From Burkholderiaceae bacterium (GTDB lineage Bacteria > Pseudomonadota > Gammaproteobacteria > Burkholderiales > Burkholderiaceae_C): a stretch of 64,000 bases of DNA. Below the pieces are notes generated by a model. That model saw only the letters and a program-made list of their open reading frames with translations. It had not been told where the DNA came from and did not search any database. Shown here one piece after another: positions 1 through 9,100 of the stretch (its first letter is position 1; each line of letters begins with the position of its first letter). The translations under genes were made by a program, and so were the position numbers. The stretch lies in NCBI GenBank assembly GCA_023150375.1, contig JAKLLA010000003.1, positions 62,001-126,000 on the forward strand, in the 5' to 3' direction.

Positions 1-47
1 CGCGCCACGGGGCGGGTCGGGCCGGCGCGCGGGCGCCGGTGGCTCGC

Positions 48-1883
48 TCAGCGCGGCGCGTCGCCCAGCCATGCCTCGCGGCGGCGGCGCTCGGCCGCCC
101 CCGCCTTGGGCTGTGCGGCCAGGGCGACGGCCCCCTCGGCCGCGCCCGGCCCGGGCGGCAGCGCCAGGGTCAGCACCCGCCGGTCCCGGCTCACCAGCAG
201 CGGCAGCGCCCGGCTGCCGGCCGGATCGAAGGCGCCGTAGAGCAGCAGGTCGTCGATCTTGGCGAGGCGCCAGCCGTCCAGCGCCAGCAGTTCGTCGCCG
301 GCGGCCAGGCCGGCGGCTTCGGCCACGCCGCCGTTCATCACCGCCTCGAGCACCGGGCCGCCCGGGCCGTCCTTGCTGCGCGCGCCCAGGCGCTGCGCCA
401 GCGTCGGCGGCTTGCGGCTCCAGCGCAGGCCCATCGCCTCGAGCAGGCCCTGCAGCGGCAGCTCCTCGGTGCCGTGCACCCAGGCGGCCAGTTCGGCGGC
501 GAAGTCGCGCCGGCCGACCTCGCGCAGCGCGGCGGCGATGTGGGCCTCGTCGATCGGCCCGCCCTGCCCGGGTGCAGCGCCGGCGGCCTCGCCGCGCGCA
601 CAGGCCTGGGTCCACAGGCGCTGCATCACCTCGTCGAGCGTGCCGCGCCCGCCCAGGCGCAGCGTCAGGTCCAGCGCCAGGGCCACCAGCGCGCCCTTGG
701 TGTAGTAGCTCACCGTGGCGTTGGCGCTGTTCTCGTCGGGCCGGTAGTACTTGATCCAGGCGTCGAAGCTGGCCGCCGCCACGGGGTGCCGCAGGCGCCC
801 CGGGCTGCCCAGCACCTGGTTGAGCGTCCGGGCCAGCAGCTCGAGGTAGCGCGCCTCGTCGATCAGGCCGCAGCGGCGCAGGAAGAGGTCGTCGTAGTAG
901 CTGGTGAAGCCCTCGAAGAACCAGAGCAGCTCGGTGGGGTTCTCGCGCGAGAGGTCGTAGCGGGCGAACTCCGCCGGGCGCAGCCGCTTGACGTTCCAGG
1001 TGTGGAAGTACTCGTGGCTGATCAGGCCGAGCAGCGTGACGTAGCCGTCGGAAGGCGGGGCCGCGGCGGCCTCGGCAGCGGCACGCCGGGGCAGGTCGCG
1101 CCGCCCGCAGATCAGCGCGGTGCTGTTGCGGTGCTCCAGGCCGCCGTAGCCGTCGTCGGTGGCGGCCAGCATGAAGACGTAGCGGTCGAAGCCGGGGCGC
1201 TCGCTGCCATGCCAGAAGTGCAGCTGCGCCTCGCAGATGCGTCGGGTGTCGGCCAGCAGCCGCTCGCCGTCGAAGCCGGGCGGTGCCCCGGCGACGACGA
1301 ACTCGTGCGGCACGCCGCCGGCCTCGAAGCGGCCGCGCCAGAAGGGGCCGAGCTCGAAGGGATGGTCGATCAGCGCCTCGTAGTCGGGCGCCGTCCAGCC
1401 GGCGCGGTGGCTGCCCGGCAGGCCGGTGGCCACCTCCCAGCCCGCGGGCAGCGCGCCCAGCGTCAGGCGGTGCTCGCCGTCGGCGAAGCCCTCGCAGCGC
1501 AGCAGCAGGCTGCTGCCGTTGAAGAAGCCGCGCTGCGCATCCAGCCAGGCGGTGCGCACCGAGCGGTCGAAGGCGTAGACCTGCCAGCGCAGCTGCAGCG
1601 GCCCGCCGGCCGCACCGGCGCAGTCGACCTGCCAGCTGCACTTGTCCAGCGCCCGCAGCGGGCAGGGCCGGCCGTCCTGGCGGGCCTCCAGGCCGCTCAG
1701 GTGGCGGGCGAACTCGCGCACCAGGTAGCTGCCGGGAATCCAGACCGGCAGGCTCAGGCGCTGCGCCGCGGCCGGCTCGGGCAGGGTCAGCGTGACCTGG
1801 AAGCGGTGCGCGTGCCGGTCGGCCAGCTCGACGTGGTAGTGCGGCACGGCGTGCGTGCGGCGCGAAGCGCGGCGGGTGGCCAT
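48..1883 (-). CDS. M61 family zinc aminopeptidase with C-terminal PDZ domain
   Basis: Predicted 611-residue metallopeptidase of the M61 (glycyl aminopeptidase-like) family. The N-terminal half is the beta-rich M61 domain (residues about 15-180). The catalytic part has the zinc motif HEYFH at residues 290-294 and the downstream glutamate in FFEGFTSYY (E324), so the active site looks intact. A PDZ-like domain sits near residues 510-590. No signal peptide is visible, so a cytoplasmic location is likely. The ATG at 1883 was chosen because the frame upstream of it reads into the neighbouring DUF3429 gene and shows no family sequence. It lies 41 nt downstream of that gene on the same strand and may be co-transcribed with it. 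The family call is firm; the substrate is unknown. Confidence 0.9.
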   Translation of the reverse strand: MATRRASRRTHAVPHYHVELADRHAHRFQVTLTLPEPAAAQRLSLPVWIPGSYLVREFARHLSGLEARQDGRPCPLRALDKCSWQVDCAGAAGGPLQLRWQVYAFDRSVRTAWLDAQRGFFNGSSLLLRCEGFADGEHRLTLGALPAGWEVATGLPGSHRAGWTAPDYEALIDHPFELGPFWRGRFEAGGVPHEFVVAGAPPGFDGERLLADTRRICEAQLHFWHGSERPGFDRYVFMLAATDDGYGGLEHRNSTALICGRRDLPRRAAAEAAAAPPSDGYVTLLGLISHEYFHTWNVKRLRPAEFARYDLSRENPTELLWFFEGFTSYYDDLFLRRCGLIDEARYLELLARTLNQVLGSPGRLRHPVAAASFDAWIKYYRPDENSANATVSYYTKGALVALALDLTLRLGGRGTLDEVMQRLWTQACARGEAAGAAPGQGGPIDEAHIAAALREVGRRDFAAELAAWVHGTEELPLQGLLEAMGLRWSRKPPTLAQRLGARSKDGPGGPVLEAVMNGGVAEAAGLAAGDELLALDGWRLAKIDDLLLYGAFDPAGSRALPLLVSRDRRVLTLALPPGPGAAEGAVALAAQPKAGAAERRRREAWLGDAPR

Positions 1884-1924
1884 CGGCAGTCCTCGCTCGG
1901 ATCGGCAGGCGGGTTCGGCAGGGT

Positions 1925-2419
1925 TCAGATGCGCGCGGCGGCGACGAAGCAGCTCAGCGTCGCCACCACGGTCAGGCGAAAGCGCAGCGTGAGCCAGGCC
2001 GACAGGCCGTGCGCCGGGTAGCTGCGCCGGTCCACCAGATAGCAGACGATCAGCAGCAGGCCGTCGATCACCAGCCCGGCATAGGCCGGCATCACCACCG
2101 CCACCCAGGCCAGCAGCGAGGGCACCACCGCCCAGGCGAAGGGCGTCGGCGAGGGGACCGAGGCGCGCATGCCCAGGCCCCAGTGGATGCCGCCGAGGAA
2201 GGAGATGATCACCGCCGCATAGCCCGCCAGCGCCAGCACGACGTAGGGATGCGCCTCCTCGCGCACCAGCAGCGACAGCAGCGCGCCCAGCACGAAGGGC
2301 AGCAGCCCGAGATAGCCCAGCCGCAGCGCGACCGGGTTGGGCGGTGTCAGCGGCGTGCGCCCGCCAGGGTGCTGCGGCGCATCGAGGGGATGGAGCGAGG
2401 TCGGAGGCAGGGTGGACAC
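1925..2419 (-). CDS. DUF3429 family membrane protein
   Basis: Small integral membrane protein of about 164 residues with four or five hydrophobic segments, including LLPFVLGALLSLLV near the start and a FLGGIHWGLGMR stretch. The spacing resembles DUF3429 proteins, whose function is unknown. No ATG fits the start. GTG at 2419 gives the usual family length and places the first membrane segment about 35 residues in; GTG at 2515 would add 32 residues with no family character. It precedes the M61 peptidase gene on the same strand. Confidence 0.75.
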   Translation of the reverse strand: MSTLPPTSLHPLDAPQHPGGRTPLTPPNPVALRLGYLGLLPFVLGALLSLLVREEAHPYVVLALAGYAAVIISFLGGIHWGLGMRASVPSPTPFAWAVVPSLLAWVAVVMPAYAGLVIDGLLLIVCYLVDRRSYPAHGLSAWLTLRFRLTVVATLSCFVAAARI

Positions 2420-2536
2420 GGTGCACTCGGGGCATTGCGTCGACGGCAGGCCGACGCCCACGCCGATTGTCGCCGTTGCGCCGGCTGCGTGCAGGCGGCG
2501 GCCCGGGGCGGGCACGCCGGTGTCACTCCCCCGCGG

Positions 2537-3097
2537 TCAGGGCACCAGCCAGCGCGCCCCGCGCGCATCGAAGCAGGCGCGGCGATGTCCCTCCTCGCGC
2601 AGCTCCAGCCAGTCCACCTGGCGGACCCGGAAGGTCAGCACGCCGAAGTGCTGGCGCGGGTGCCCGGCGGCCAGCCCACCGTCGGGCCAGTCGCTGCCCG
2701 GCGCCAGCGGCGAGAGGTAGTCCTGCGCAGACCGCCGGTGCTGCAGCGCGGCCCAGCGCGAGGTGACCTGCAGCCCGTCGCAGGCCACCTCGACCTCGCC
2801 GCGCAGGCGCAGCTGCCAGCCCAGCCGATCCCACCAGAGCACCAGCGTGGCACGCGGATCGGCCTGCAGCTGGACCACCTTCGGCGAGCGGGTGTCGGTG
2901 TAGACGATCAGTTCGCGGGCGTCGATGTCGACCTCCCGCAGCACCACCGTGCGCGCATCGGCCCCCTGCGGCCCGGTGCTGGCCAGCACCGCCCGGCGCC
3001 AGCCATGCGCCGGCTCGTGCACGCAGTGATCCAGCTCGTTCCACACCCGCCGCTCGATGAGCGCCAGGTCCTCCAGCCTGGTGACCGTGTCCAGCAT
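2537..3097 (-). CDS. pyridoxamine 5'-phosphate oxidase family (FMN-binding split barrel) protein
   Basis: 186-residue protein resembling Pyridox_oxase_2/Alr4036-type members of the pyridoxamine phosphate oxidase superfamily, which bind FMN in a split beta-barrel. Visible family features are ARTVVLREVD (residues about 46-55), TDTRSPKV, and the strand pair WDRLGWQLRLRGEVE. The C-terminal RWLVP takes the place of the usual R-L-x-P ending of PNPOx proteins. The ATG at 3097 follows a good Shine-Dalgarno (GGGGAG about 6 nt upstream); the longer upstream frame is GC-driven. The flavin fold is likely, but the reaction is not certain and true PdxH is longer, so no symbol is given. It is divergent from the phosphatase gene across a 293-bp gap. 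Confidence 0.82.
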   Translation of the reverse strand: MLDTVTRLEDLALIERRVWNELDHCVHEPAHGWRRAVLASTGPQGADARTVVLREVDIDARELIVYTDTRSPKVVQLQADPRATLVLWWDRLGWQLRLRGEVEVACDGLQVTSRWAALQHRRSAQDYLSPLAPGSDWPDGGLAAGHPRQHFGVLTFRVRQVDWLELREEGHRRACFDARGARWLVP

Positions 3098-3390
3098 CGC
3101 CTGCTCCCCGACGACCGCCTCCGTAACCGCAGGAGGGCCGACCGCCGGGCGTGACCGTACAACGCCGCCGGCCTCATGTGCGGCGGGGTTTGCGAGCAGC
3201 CGCGCCGCAGGGCGGGGCTGCATCTTCACCGGCGTCAAGTTTCGATCGCGAATCGGGCCCTGGCGAGGGCGTCGGCCACCTGCTGCGGCCTGGATCCGCC
3301 CGGCCCGGGGCAGGTGGCGCGCGGCAGCGCGTATCGGAAGGTAACCTCGGGGCTGCCGCCCGCCGTCCCACCTCGCCTTCACCCTCCGCC

Positions 3391-4947
3391 ATGTCCCCTG
3401 CCCTGCCTTCCTCCGTCCAACGCCGCCGGCTGCTCGGCCTGGGCCTCGGCCTGGGTACGCTGCTGGGCGGCTGTGCGCCGGTGCCGGTCACGCCGGCCGA
3501 TCGCGAGCCGCGCTTCGCCCTCGGCGTGGCCTCCGGCCAGCCGCGCAGCGATCGACTGGTGCTGTGGACCCTGCTGACCGGTCCGGACCTGCCGCCGCAG
3601 GTCGAGGTGCAGTGGGAGCTGGCCACCGACGCGGGCTTCCGGCAGCTGGCCGCACGCGGCACGGCACTGGCCGAGGCCGACTGGGCCCACAGCGTGCACG
3701 TCGAGCCGACCGGCCTGGAGGCGGGTCGCTGGTACTGGTACCGCTTCACCGCACGCGGCCAGCAGAGCCCGGTGGGCCGCACCCGCACCGCGCCGGCGGC
3801 CGACGTCCTGGCGCCGCTGCACCTGGTCACCGCCTCCTGCCAGCGCTGGGACCACGGCCACTATGCCGCCTGGCGCCATGTCGCGCAGGAGGCGCCGGAT
3901 CTGGTGCTCTTCCTGGGCGACTACATCTACGAAAGTGCGGCCGTGCCGGGCCGGGTGCGCCTGCACAACGCCCTGCCGGACGGGCGCAGCTGCCGCACCC
4001 TGGCCGACTACCGCGCCCGCCACGCGCTCTACAAGAGCGACCCGGCGCTGCAGGCCGCCCATGCGGCGGCGCCCTGGCTGCTGATCTGGGACGACCACGA
4101 GGTCGAGAACGACTATGCCGGCCTGGTCGGCGGCGGCCTGCAGCCCGATTTCGCGGCCCAGCGCGCCGCCGCCTACCAGGCCTACTGGGAGTTCCTGCCG
4201 CTGCCGCTGTCGGCCCGGCCGCAGCGCGGCGTCATGGCGCTGGCCGCGCACTTCGACTGGGGCCGCCTGGCCCGGCTGATCTGCGCCGACGGGCGCCAGT
4301 ATCGCGACCCGCAGGTCTGCCCGCGCCCGGGCCGGGCCGGCTCGAACACCGTGCGGGAGGCCGACTGCCCGGCCCTGGACGATCCCCGCCGCAGCCTCCT
4401 GGGCCTGGCGCAGGAGCAGTGGCTGGCCGAGTCCTGGAGCCTGGAGCGACGCTGGAACCTGCTCGCCCAGCCGACGCTGATGTCGCGCGCGGTGGCGCAG
4501 GACCGCTTCGACCCGGACCGGGCAATGGTCTGGACCGACGGCTGGGACGGCTACGCCCCGGCCCGGCAACGCCTGCTGCAGACCGTCGCCGATCGGCGCG
4601 TGCCCGGCTGCGTGGTGCTCAGCGGCGACGTGCACGCCACCTACGTGGCCGAGCTGCGCGCCGACCCGCTGTCGGCCGGGTCACCCCGGGTGGCCACCGA
4701 GTTCTGCACCACGTCGATCTCCAGCCACGGCTGGGCGCAGGCCCGCACCGACGCGCTGCTGGAGATGTACCCGCTGATGCGCTACGGCCGATCCGACGAG
4801 CGCGGCTGGCTGAGCCTGCGGCTCGACGGCCACCTGCTGCGCGCCGAGGTGCACAGCCTGCTCGACCCGAACGACCCGGCCAGCGGGGCCCGCAGCGCCG
4901 CGCGTTTCGCGGTCGAGTCCAGCCGTCCGGTGGTACAGCGCGTCTGA
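3391..4947 (+). CDS. phoD: PhoD-like alkaline phosphatase, Tat/lipoprotein-type signal
   Basis: 518-residue secreted phosphatase of the PhoD family (metal-dependent phosphomonoesterase/phosphodiesterase). The N-terminus QRRRLLG followed by a glycine/leucine-rich segment and the lipobox-like LGGC suggests Tat export and lipid anchoring. Metal-site motifs are present in order: LGDYIYE (residues about 177-183), DDHEVENDY (about 235-243) and LSGDVHA (about 410-416). The N-terminal Ig-like domain (about 45-140) is typical of the family. The ATG at 3391 places the twin arginine at residues 11-12; upstream codons show no conserved sequence. The AEC transporter gene follows after 41 nt and could share its transcript. 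No Pho box was recognised upstream. Confidence 0.92.
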   Translation: MSPALPSSVQRRRLLGLGLGLGTLLGGCAPVPVTPADREPRFALGVASGQPRSDRLVLWTLLTGPDLPPQVEVQWELATDAGFRQLAARGTALAEADWAHSVHVEPTGLEAGRWYWYRFTARGQQSPVGRTRTAPAADVLAPLHLVTASCQRWDHGHYAAWRHVAQEAPDLVLFLGDYIYESAAVPGRVRLHNALPDGRSCRTLADYRARHALYKSDPALQAAHAAAPWLLIWDDHEVENDYAGLVGGGLQPDFAAQRAAAYQAYWEFLPLPLSARPQRGVMALAAHFDWGRLARLICADGRQYRDPQVCPRPGRAGSNTVREADCPALDDPRRSLLGLAQEQWLAESWSLERRWNLLAQPTLMSRAVAQDRFDPDRAMVWTDGWDGYAPARQRLLQTVADRRVPGCVVLSGDVHATYVAELRADPLSAGSPRVATEFCTTSISSHGWAQARTDALLEMYPLMRYGRSDERGWLSLRLDGHLLRAEVHSLLDPNDPASGARSAARFAVESSRPVVQRV

Positions 4948-4988
4948 AGGCGCGCCGCCCCCGCCCCCACTTCCCCTGTCCCGATGCC

Positions 4989-6005
4989 ATGCAGGAGATC
5001 CTCTCCGTCACCGTGCCCTTCTTCGCCCTGGTGCTGGCCGGCTGGCTGGCCGCGCGCGCACGCTTGCTGCCGCTGGAGGCCATTCCCGGGCTGAATGCCT
5101 TCGTCCTCTACTTCGCTCTGCCCTGCCTGCTGCTGCGCTTCGGCGCCCGGCTGCCGGTGGGCGAACTCTTCGATCCGGTGGTGCTGGGCCTGTACCTGCT
5201 GTGCGCCGCCGTGGTGGTGGCGGTGACGATGGCGCTGACGCGCAGCGCCGACGGCCGCGCGACCGCCACCGGCGCGCGCGTGGGCCAGAAGGACGCCGCC
5301 TTCGGCGCTCTGGTCGCGGCCTTTCCGAACTCCGGCTTCATGGGCGTGCCGCTGCTGGTGGCACTGGCCGGCCCGGCGGCCGCCGGGCCGACCATCAGCT
5401 CGGTGCTGGCCGACCTCTTCTTCACCAGCTCGCTGTGCATCGCGCTGGCCCAGTGGCAGCCGCATGCGCACGACGGCAGCGCGCTGGCCGCCGCCGGCCG
5501 CTCGCTGCGCGCGGCGCTGGGCAATCCGCTGCCCTGGTCGATCGGCATCGGCGCCCTGATGTCGGCCACCGGCCAGGGCCTGCCGGGGCCGCTGGACAAG
5601 GTGGTGGCGATGCTGGCCGATGCCGCCACCCCGGTGGCGCTGTTCACCATCGGCGCGGTGCTCTGGCGCTCCGGCCAGGCCGGGCCGGGCCCCGGCGACT
5701 CGGTCGCAGCGCGCATGCCGCCGTCGCGCTACCTGCCGGTGGCGCTGATCAAGCTGGCGCTGCATCCGGCACTGGTCTGGCTGGGCGGGCTGGCCGCGCA
5801 GCGGCTGGGCCTGGCGCTGAGCGACTTCCAGCTCGCCGTGCTGGTGCTGGTGGCCGCACTGCCCAGTGCGAGCAATGTCTCGCTGCTGGCCGAGCGCTAC
5901 GGCGCCGACAACGGCCGCATCGCGCGCATCATCCTCGCCTCGACGGTGCTGGCCTTCGCCAGCTTTCCGCTGCTGGCCTGGTGGCTGCAGGTGCAGCCCG
6001 GCTGA
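4989..6005 (+). CDS. AEC family auxin efflux carrier-like transporter
   Basis: 338-residue inner-membrane protein with about ten hydrophobic segments arranged as two groups of five, as in AEC (auxin efflux carrier, MdcF/YfdV-type) permeases. AFPNSGFMGVPLL (near residue 111) matches the conserved N-S-x-F-M-G-x-P motif of the family, and the C-terminal ALPSASNVSLLAERYG is also typical. Bacterial members move organic acids such as malonate or malate, but the substrate cannot be read from the sequence. It starts 41 nt after the PhoD gene on the same strand. The ATG at 4989 begins directly before the first membrane segment. Confidence 0.88.
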   Translation: MQEILSVTVPFFALVLAGWLAARARLLPLEAIPGLNAFVLYFALPCLLLRFGARLPVGELFDPVVLGLYLLCAAVVVAVTMALTRSADGRATATGARVGQKDAAFGALVAAFPNSGFMGVPLLVALAGPAAAGPTISSVLADLFFTSSLCIALAQWQPHAHDGSALAAAGRSLRAALGNPLPWSIGIGALMSATGQGLPGPLDKVVAMLADAATPVALFTIGAVLWRSGQAGPGPGDSVAARMPPSRYLPVALIKLALHPALVWLGGLAAQRLGLALSDFQLAVLVLVAALPSASNVSLLAERYGADNGRIARIILASTVLAFASFPLLAWWLQVQPG

Positions 6006-6176
6006 CGCGCCGTCACCCCGCCGACCCGCTGTCGTCGAGACCCCACAGCAGGGCTCCCGGGGCGGCGGCAAACCAAATGCTGCACATCCCGGCCGGCAGC
6101 CCCGGTGTCAGAATGAATTTTTCATTTCGACAAGACGGGCCAACCCGCACGCCGGACGTGCCGGGATGGGCGGGGG

Positions 6177-9100
6177 ATGACGATCTTGGATTCACAAGAC
6201 AATGGCCTCCCGTCCGGGGTGGCTGTGGTGGGCATCGGCATGTCCGCCGGCGGCGTCGACGCGCTGTTGCCGCTGCTCGAAGCCCTGCCGCCCGGCCTGG
6301 GGCTGTGCTGCGTGCTGCTGCAGCACCTGCCGGCCGGACATGCCTCGATGCTGGCGGAGATCCTGGCGCGCCGCCTCGGCCGGCCGGTACGTGATCTGGA
6401 GGACGGCGACCTGCCCGAGGCCGACGCGCTCTGGGTGGCGCCGAGCGGGCGCCAGCCGGTCTTCGACGGCACGCGGCTGCGCCTGATCGACACGGCCGAC
6501 ACCCTGCAGCCCTGCCCGAGCATCGACCGCTTCTTCAGCGACCTGGCACAGCAACTCGGGCCGCGTGCGGCCGGGGTGATCCTCTCGGGCACCGGCGGGG
6601 ACGGCGCCCAGGGCCTGCGGCGCATCCGCCTGGCCGGCGGGCTGGCGCTGGTGCAGAGCCCGGACAGCGCCCGCTATGTCGGCATGCCCGAAGCGGCCAT
6701 CCGCGCCTGCGACCCGCAGCATGTCGCGCCGCCGCCCGAACTGGCCCGGGTGCTGCACGGCTGGCCGCGCCGCCTGGCCGGGCGGGACTTCGATGTTCCG
6801 GCCGACGAAAGCCCCGCCGACGAGGCGATCGACGCCGCCCTCCAGCCGCAACCGGCTGCCGAGGCGCTGCGCGCCCTGGCGGTGCCGCTGCGCCAGCGCT
6901 GCGGCATCGACATCGGCCACTTCAAGGACAGCCTGCTGCAGCGCCAGCTGCAGCGGCGCTGCCGGGCGCGCCGCTGCACCGACCTGCCGGAGTACCTCGC
7001 GCGCATCGAGGCCGACCCGAGCGAACTCGACGCGCTGGCCGCCGCCCTGCTGGTGCCGGTGACCGCCTTCTGGCGCGATGCCGCTGCCTTCGAGACCCTG
7101 CTGGCGCAGTGCCGCGAGCGCCTGGCGGGCCACGACGAGGACGAGCCGCTGCGCGCCTGGGTGGCCGGCTGCGCCACCGGTGAGGAAGCCTACTCGGTGG
7201 CCATCGTGCTGCTCGAGGCGCTGGGCGAGCGGCGCGGCCGCCGTGCGCTGCAGGTCTTCGCCACCGACCTGGACACCGATGCGCTGATGCAGGCGCGGCG
7301 CGGCCGCTTCGCCGCGGCGGCGATGCCGGACCTGCCCGCCGAACTGGCCGAACGCTGGTTCGAATGCAAGGGCCGCCACTGGGAGGCCCGCCCGGCCCTG
7401 CGCGAATGCCTGTCCTTCTCGCGCCACGACCTGACGCGCGACCCGCCCTTCGCCCGCCTCGATCTGGTGAGCTGCCGCCACCTGCTGATGTACCTGCGCC
7501 CGGCCTCCCAGGAGGCGGTGCTGCGCCAGCTGGCCTACGCGCTGCGACCGGGCGGACTGCTGCTGCTGGGCCGGCACGAAGCGGTGCGCGGCCATGCAGC
7601 GCAGTTCCACCGCATCGGCGGCACGGTGGAGCTGTTCGAGCGCAGCCAGGTGCCCCTGGCGCTGCCGCGCGACGGGGGAGCCGGCGCCGGCGGCGAGCCG
7701 CAGGCTTGCGCCGGCACAGGCATGACCCGCCCGGCAACGCCGCGCCGCAGTGCGCCGCGCCCCGACTGGCGGGATCTGCTGCTGCGCCAGGCGGCCGAGC
7801 GCTACCTGCCCCCCAGCGTGCTGCTGGGCGAGCAGCTGGAGATCCTGCAGGTGCAGGGCGACGTGACCCCCTTCTTCGCCCTGCAGGGCGGACTGCACCG
7901 CCCCCACCTGCTCGCGCTGGCCCGCCCGGGCGTCGCCGAGGTCCTGCGCAGCCTGTTCGCCCGCCCGGCCGCCCAGCGCGAACGCCACCGCCCGACCCTC
8001 ACGACGCTGGTGGGGCGGCATCAGGGCCGCTGGCGTGTCGAGTGGCAGCCCTGTCCGGGCGAGGAGGCCGCCCCGCTCAGCCTGCTGGCCTTCCTGCGCC
8101 TGGGCACGCGCGGCCAGCCGGTCGGCGCCCGGGGAGACGCGGAACCCGGCGGCGCCGGCGCAGCCCCGGCGGGCGGCGAGGCCGCGGCGCCGAACGCGCT
8201 GCACGTCGAACTGGAGATCGCCCACGAGCGCCTGCAGCGGCTGGGCCGCCAGTTCGAGGCGGCGCAGCACCAGGCCCGCGAGTCCTCGGCGGACGCCGCC
8301 GCGGCGCTGGCCGAACTGCAGGCACGCTTCGACGCCCTCGAAGCCCGCCATGAGGAACTGCAGACCGCCAACCAGGAACTGGCCACGGTCAACGCCCAGC
8401 TGCGCCTGCAGGCCCAGACGCAGCAGATGCAGGCGCGCGACCTGCTGAGCATCTACCAGAGCATTGCACTGCCCGTGCTGGCCAGCGACGAGCAGCATGC
8501 CATTCACGCCTACAACGCCGCGGCGGCACAGCTGCTGCACCTCAGCCCCGGCAGCGCGGGACTGCCGCTGTCGGCGCTGCGCCTGCCCAGCGGCCTGCCC
8601 GACCTCACCGCCTGCGCCGAGCATGCGCTGCAGTCGGCCAACCCGGTGCTGCTGGAGCTGCCGCCGCTGGACGGCGGGCGCGAGTTCCTGGTGCATGCCG
8701 TGCGCCGTGCGGTCGAGGGCGAACCGCGCGGCGCCGTGCTCACCTTCGTCGAACGCGGCCTGCTGCCGGCTGCACCGCAGGCCGCCGGCCTGGCGCGGCC
8801 GGGCCGGCGCATCGAGTCCAACTGGTGGGCGGCGATGTCGCGCAGCAGCGCCCTGCTGGCGGTCAAGGACCTGAGCGGGCGCTACCTCTTCGCCAGTGCG
8901 GCCTACGCCGCCTTCTTCGGCCTGGCGGTGCAGACCCTGGTCGGCCGCACCGACATGCAGTGCCTGCCGCTGGCCACCGCCCGTGAGCTGCGCCGCCGGG
9001 ATCTGCAGGCGCTGCAGGACGAGCCGCAGGCCCGCCTCGAGGACCTGCCCGGCGAGGGCGAAGGCGGCGCCCGGCGCTGGTGCTGCACCCGCACCGTGAT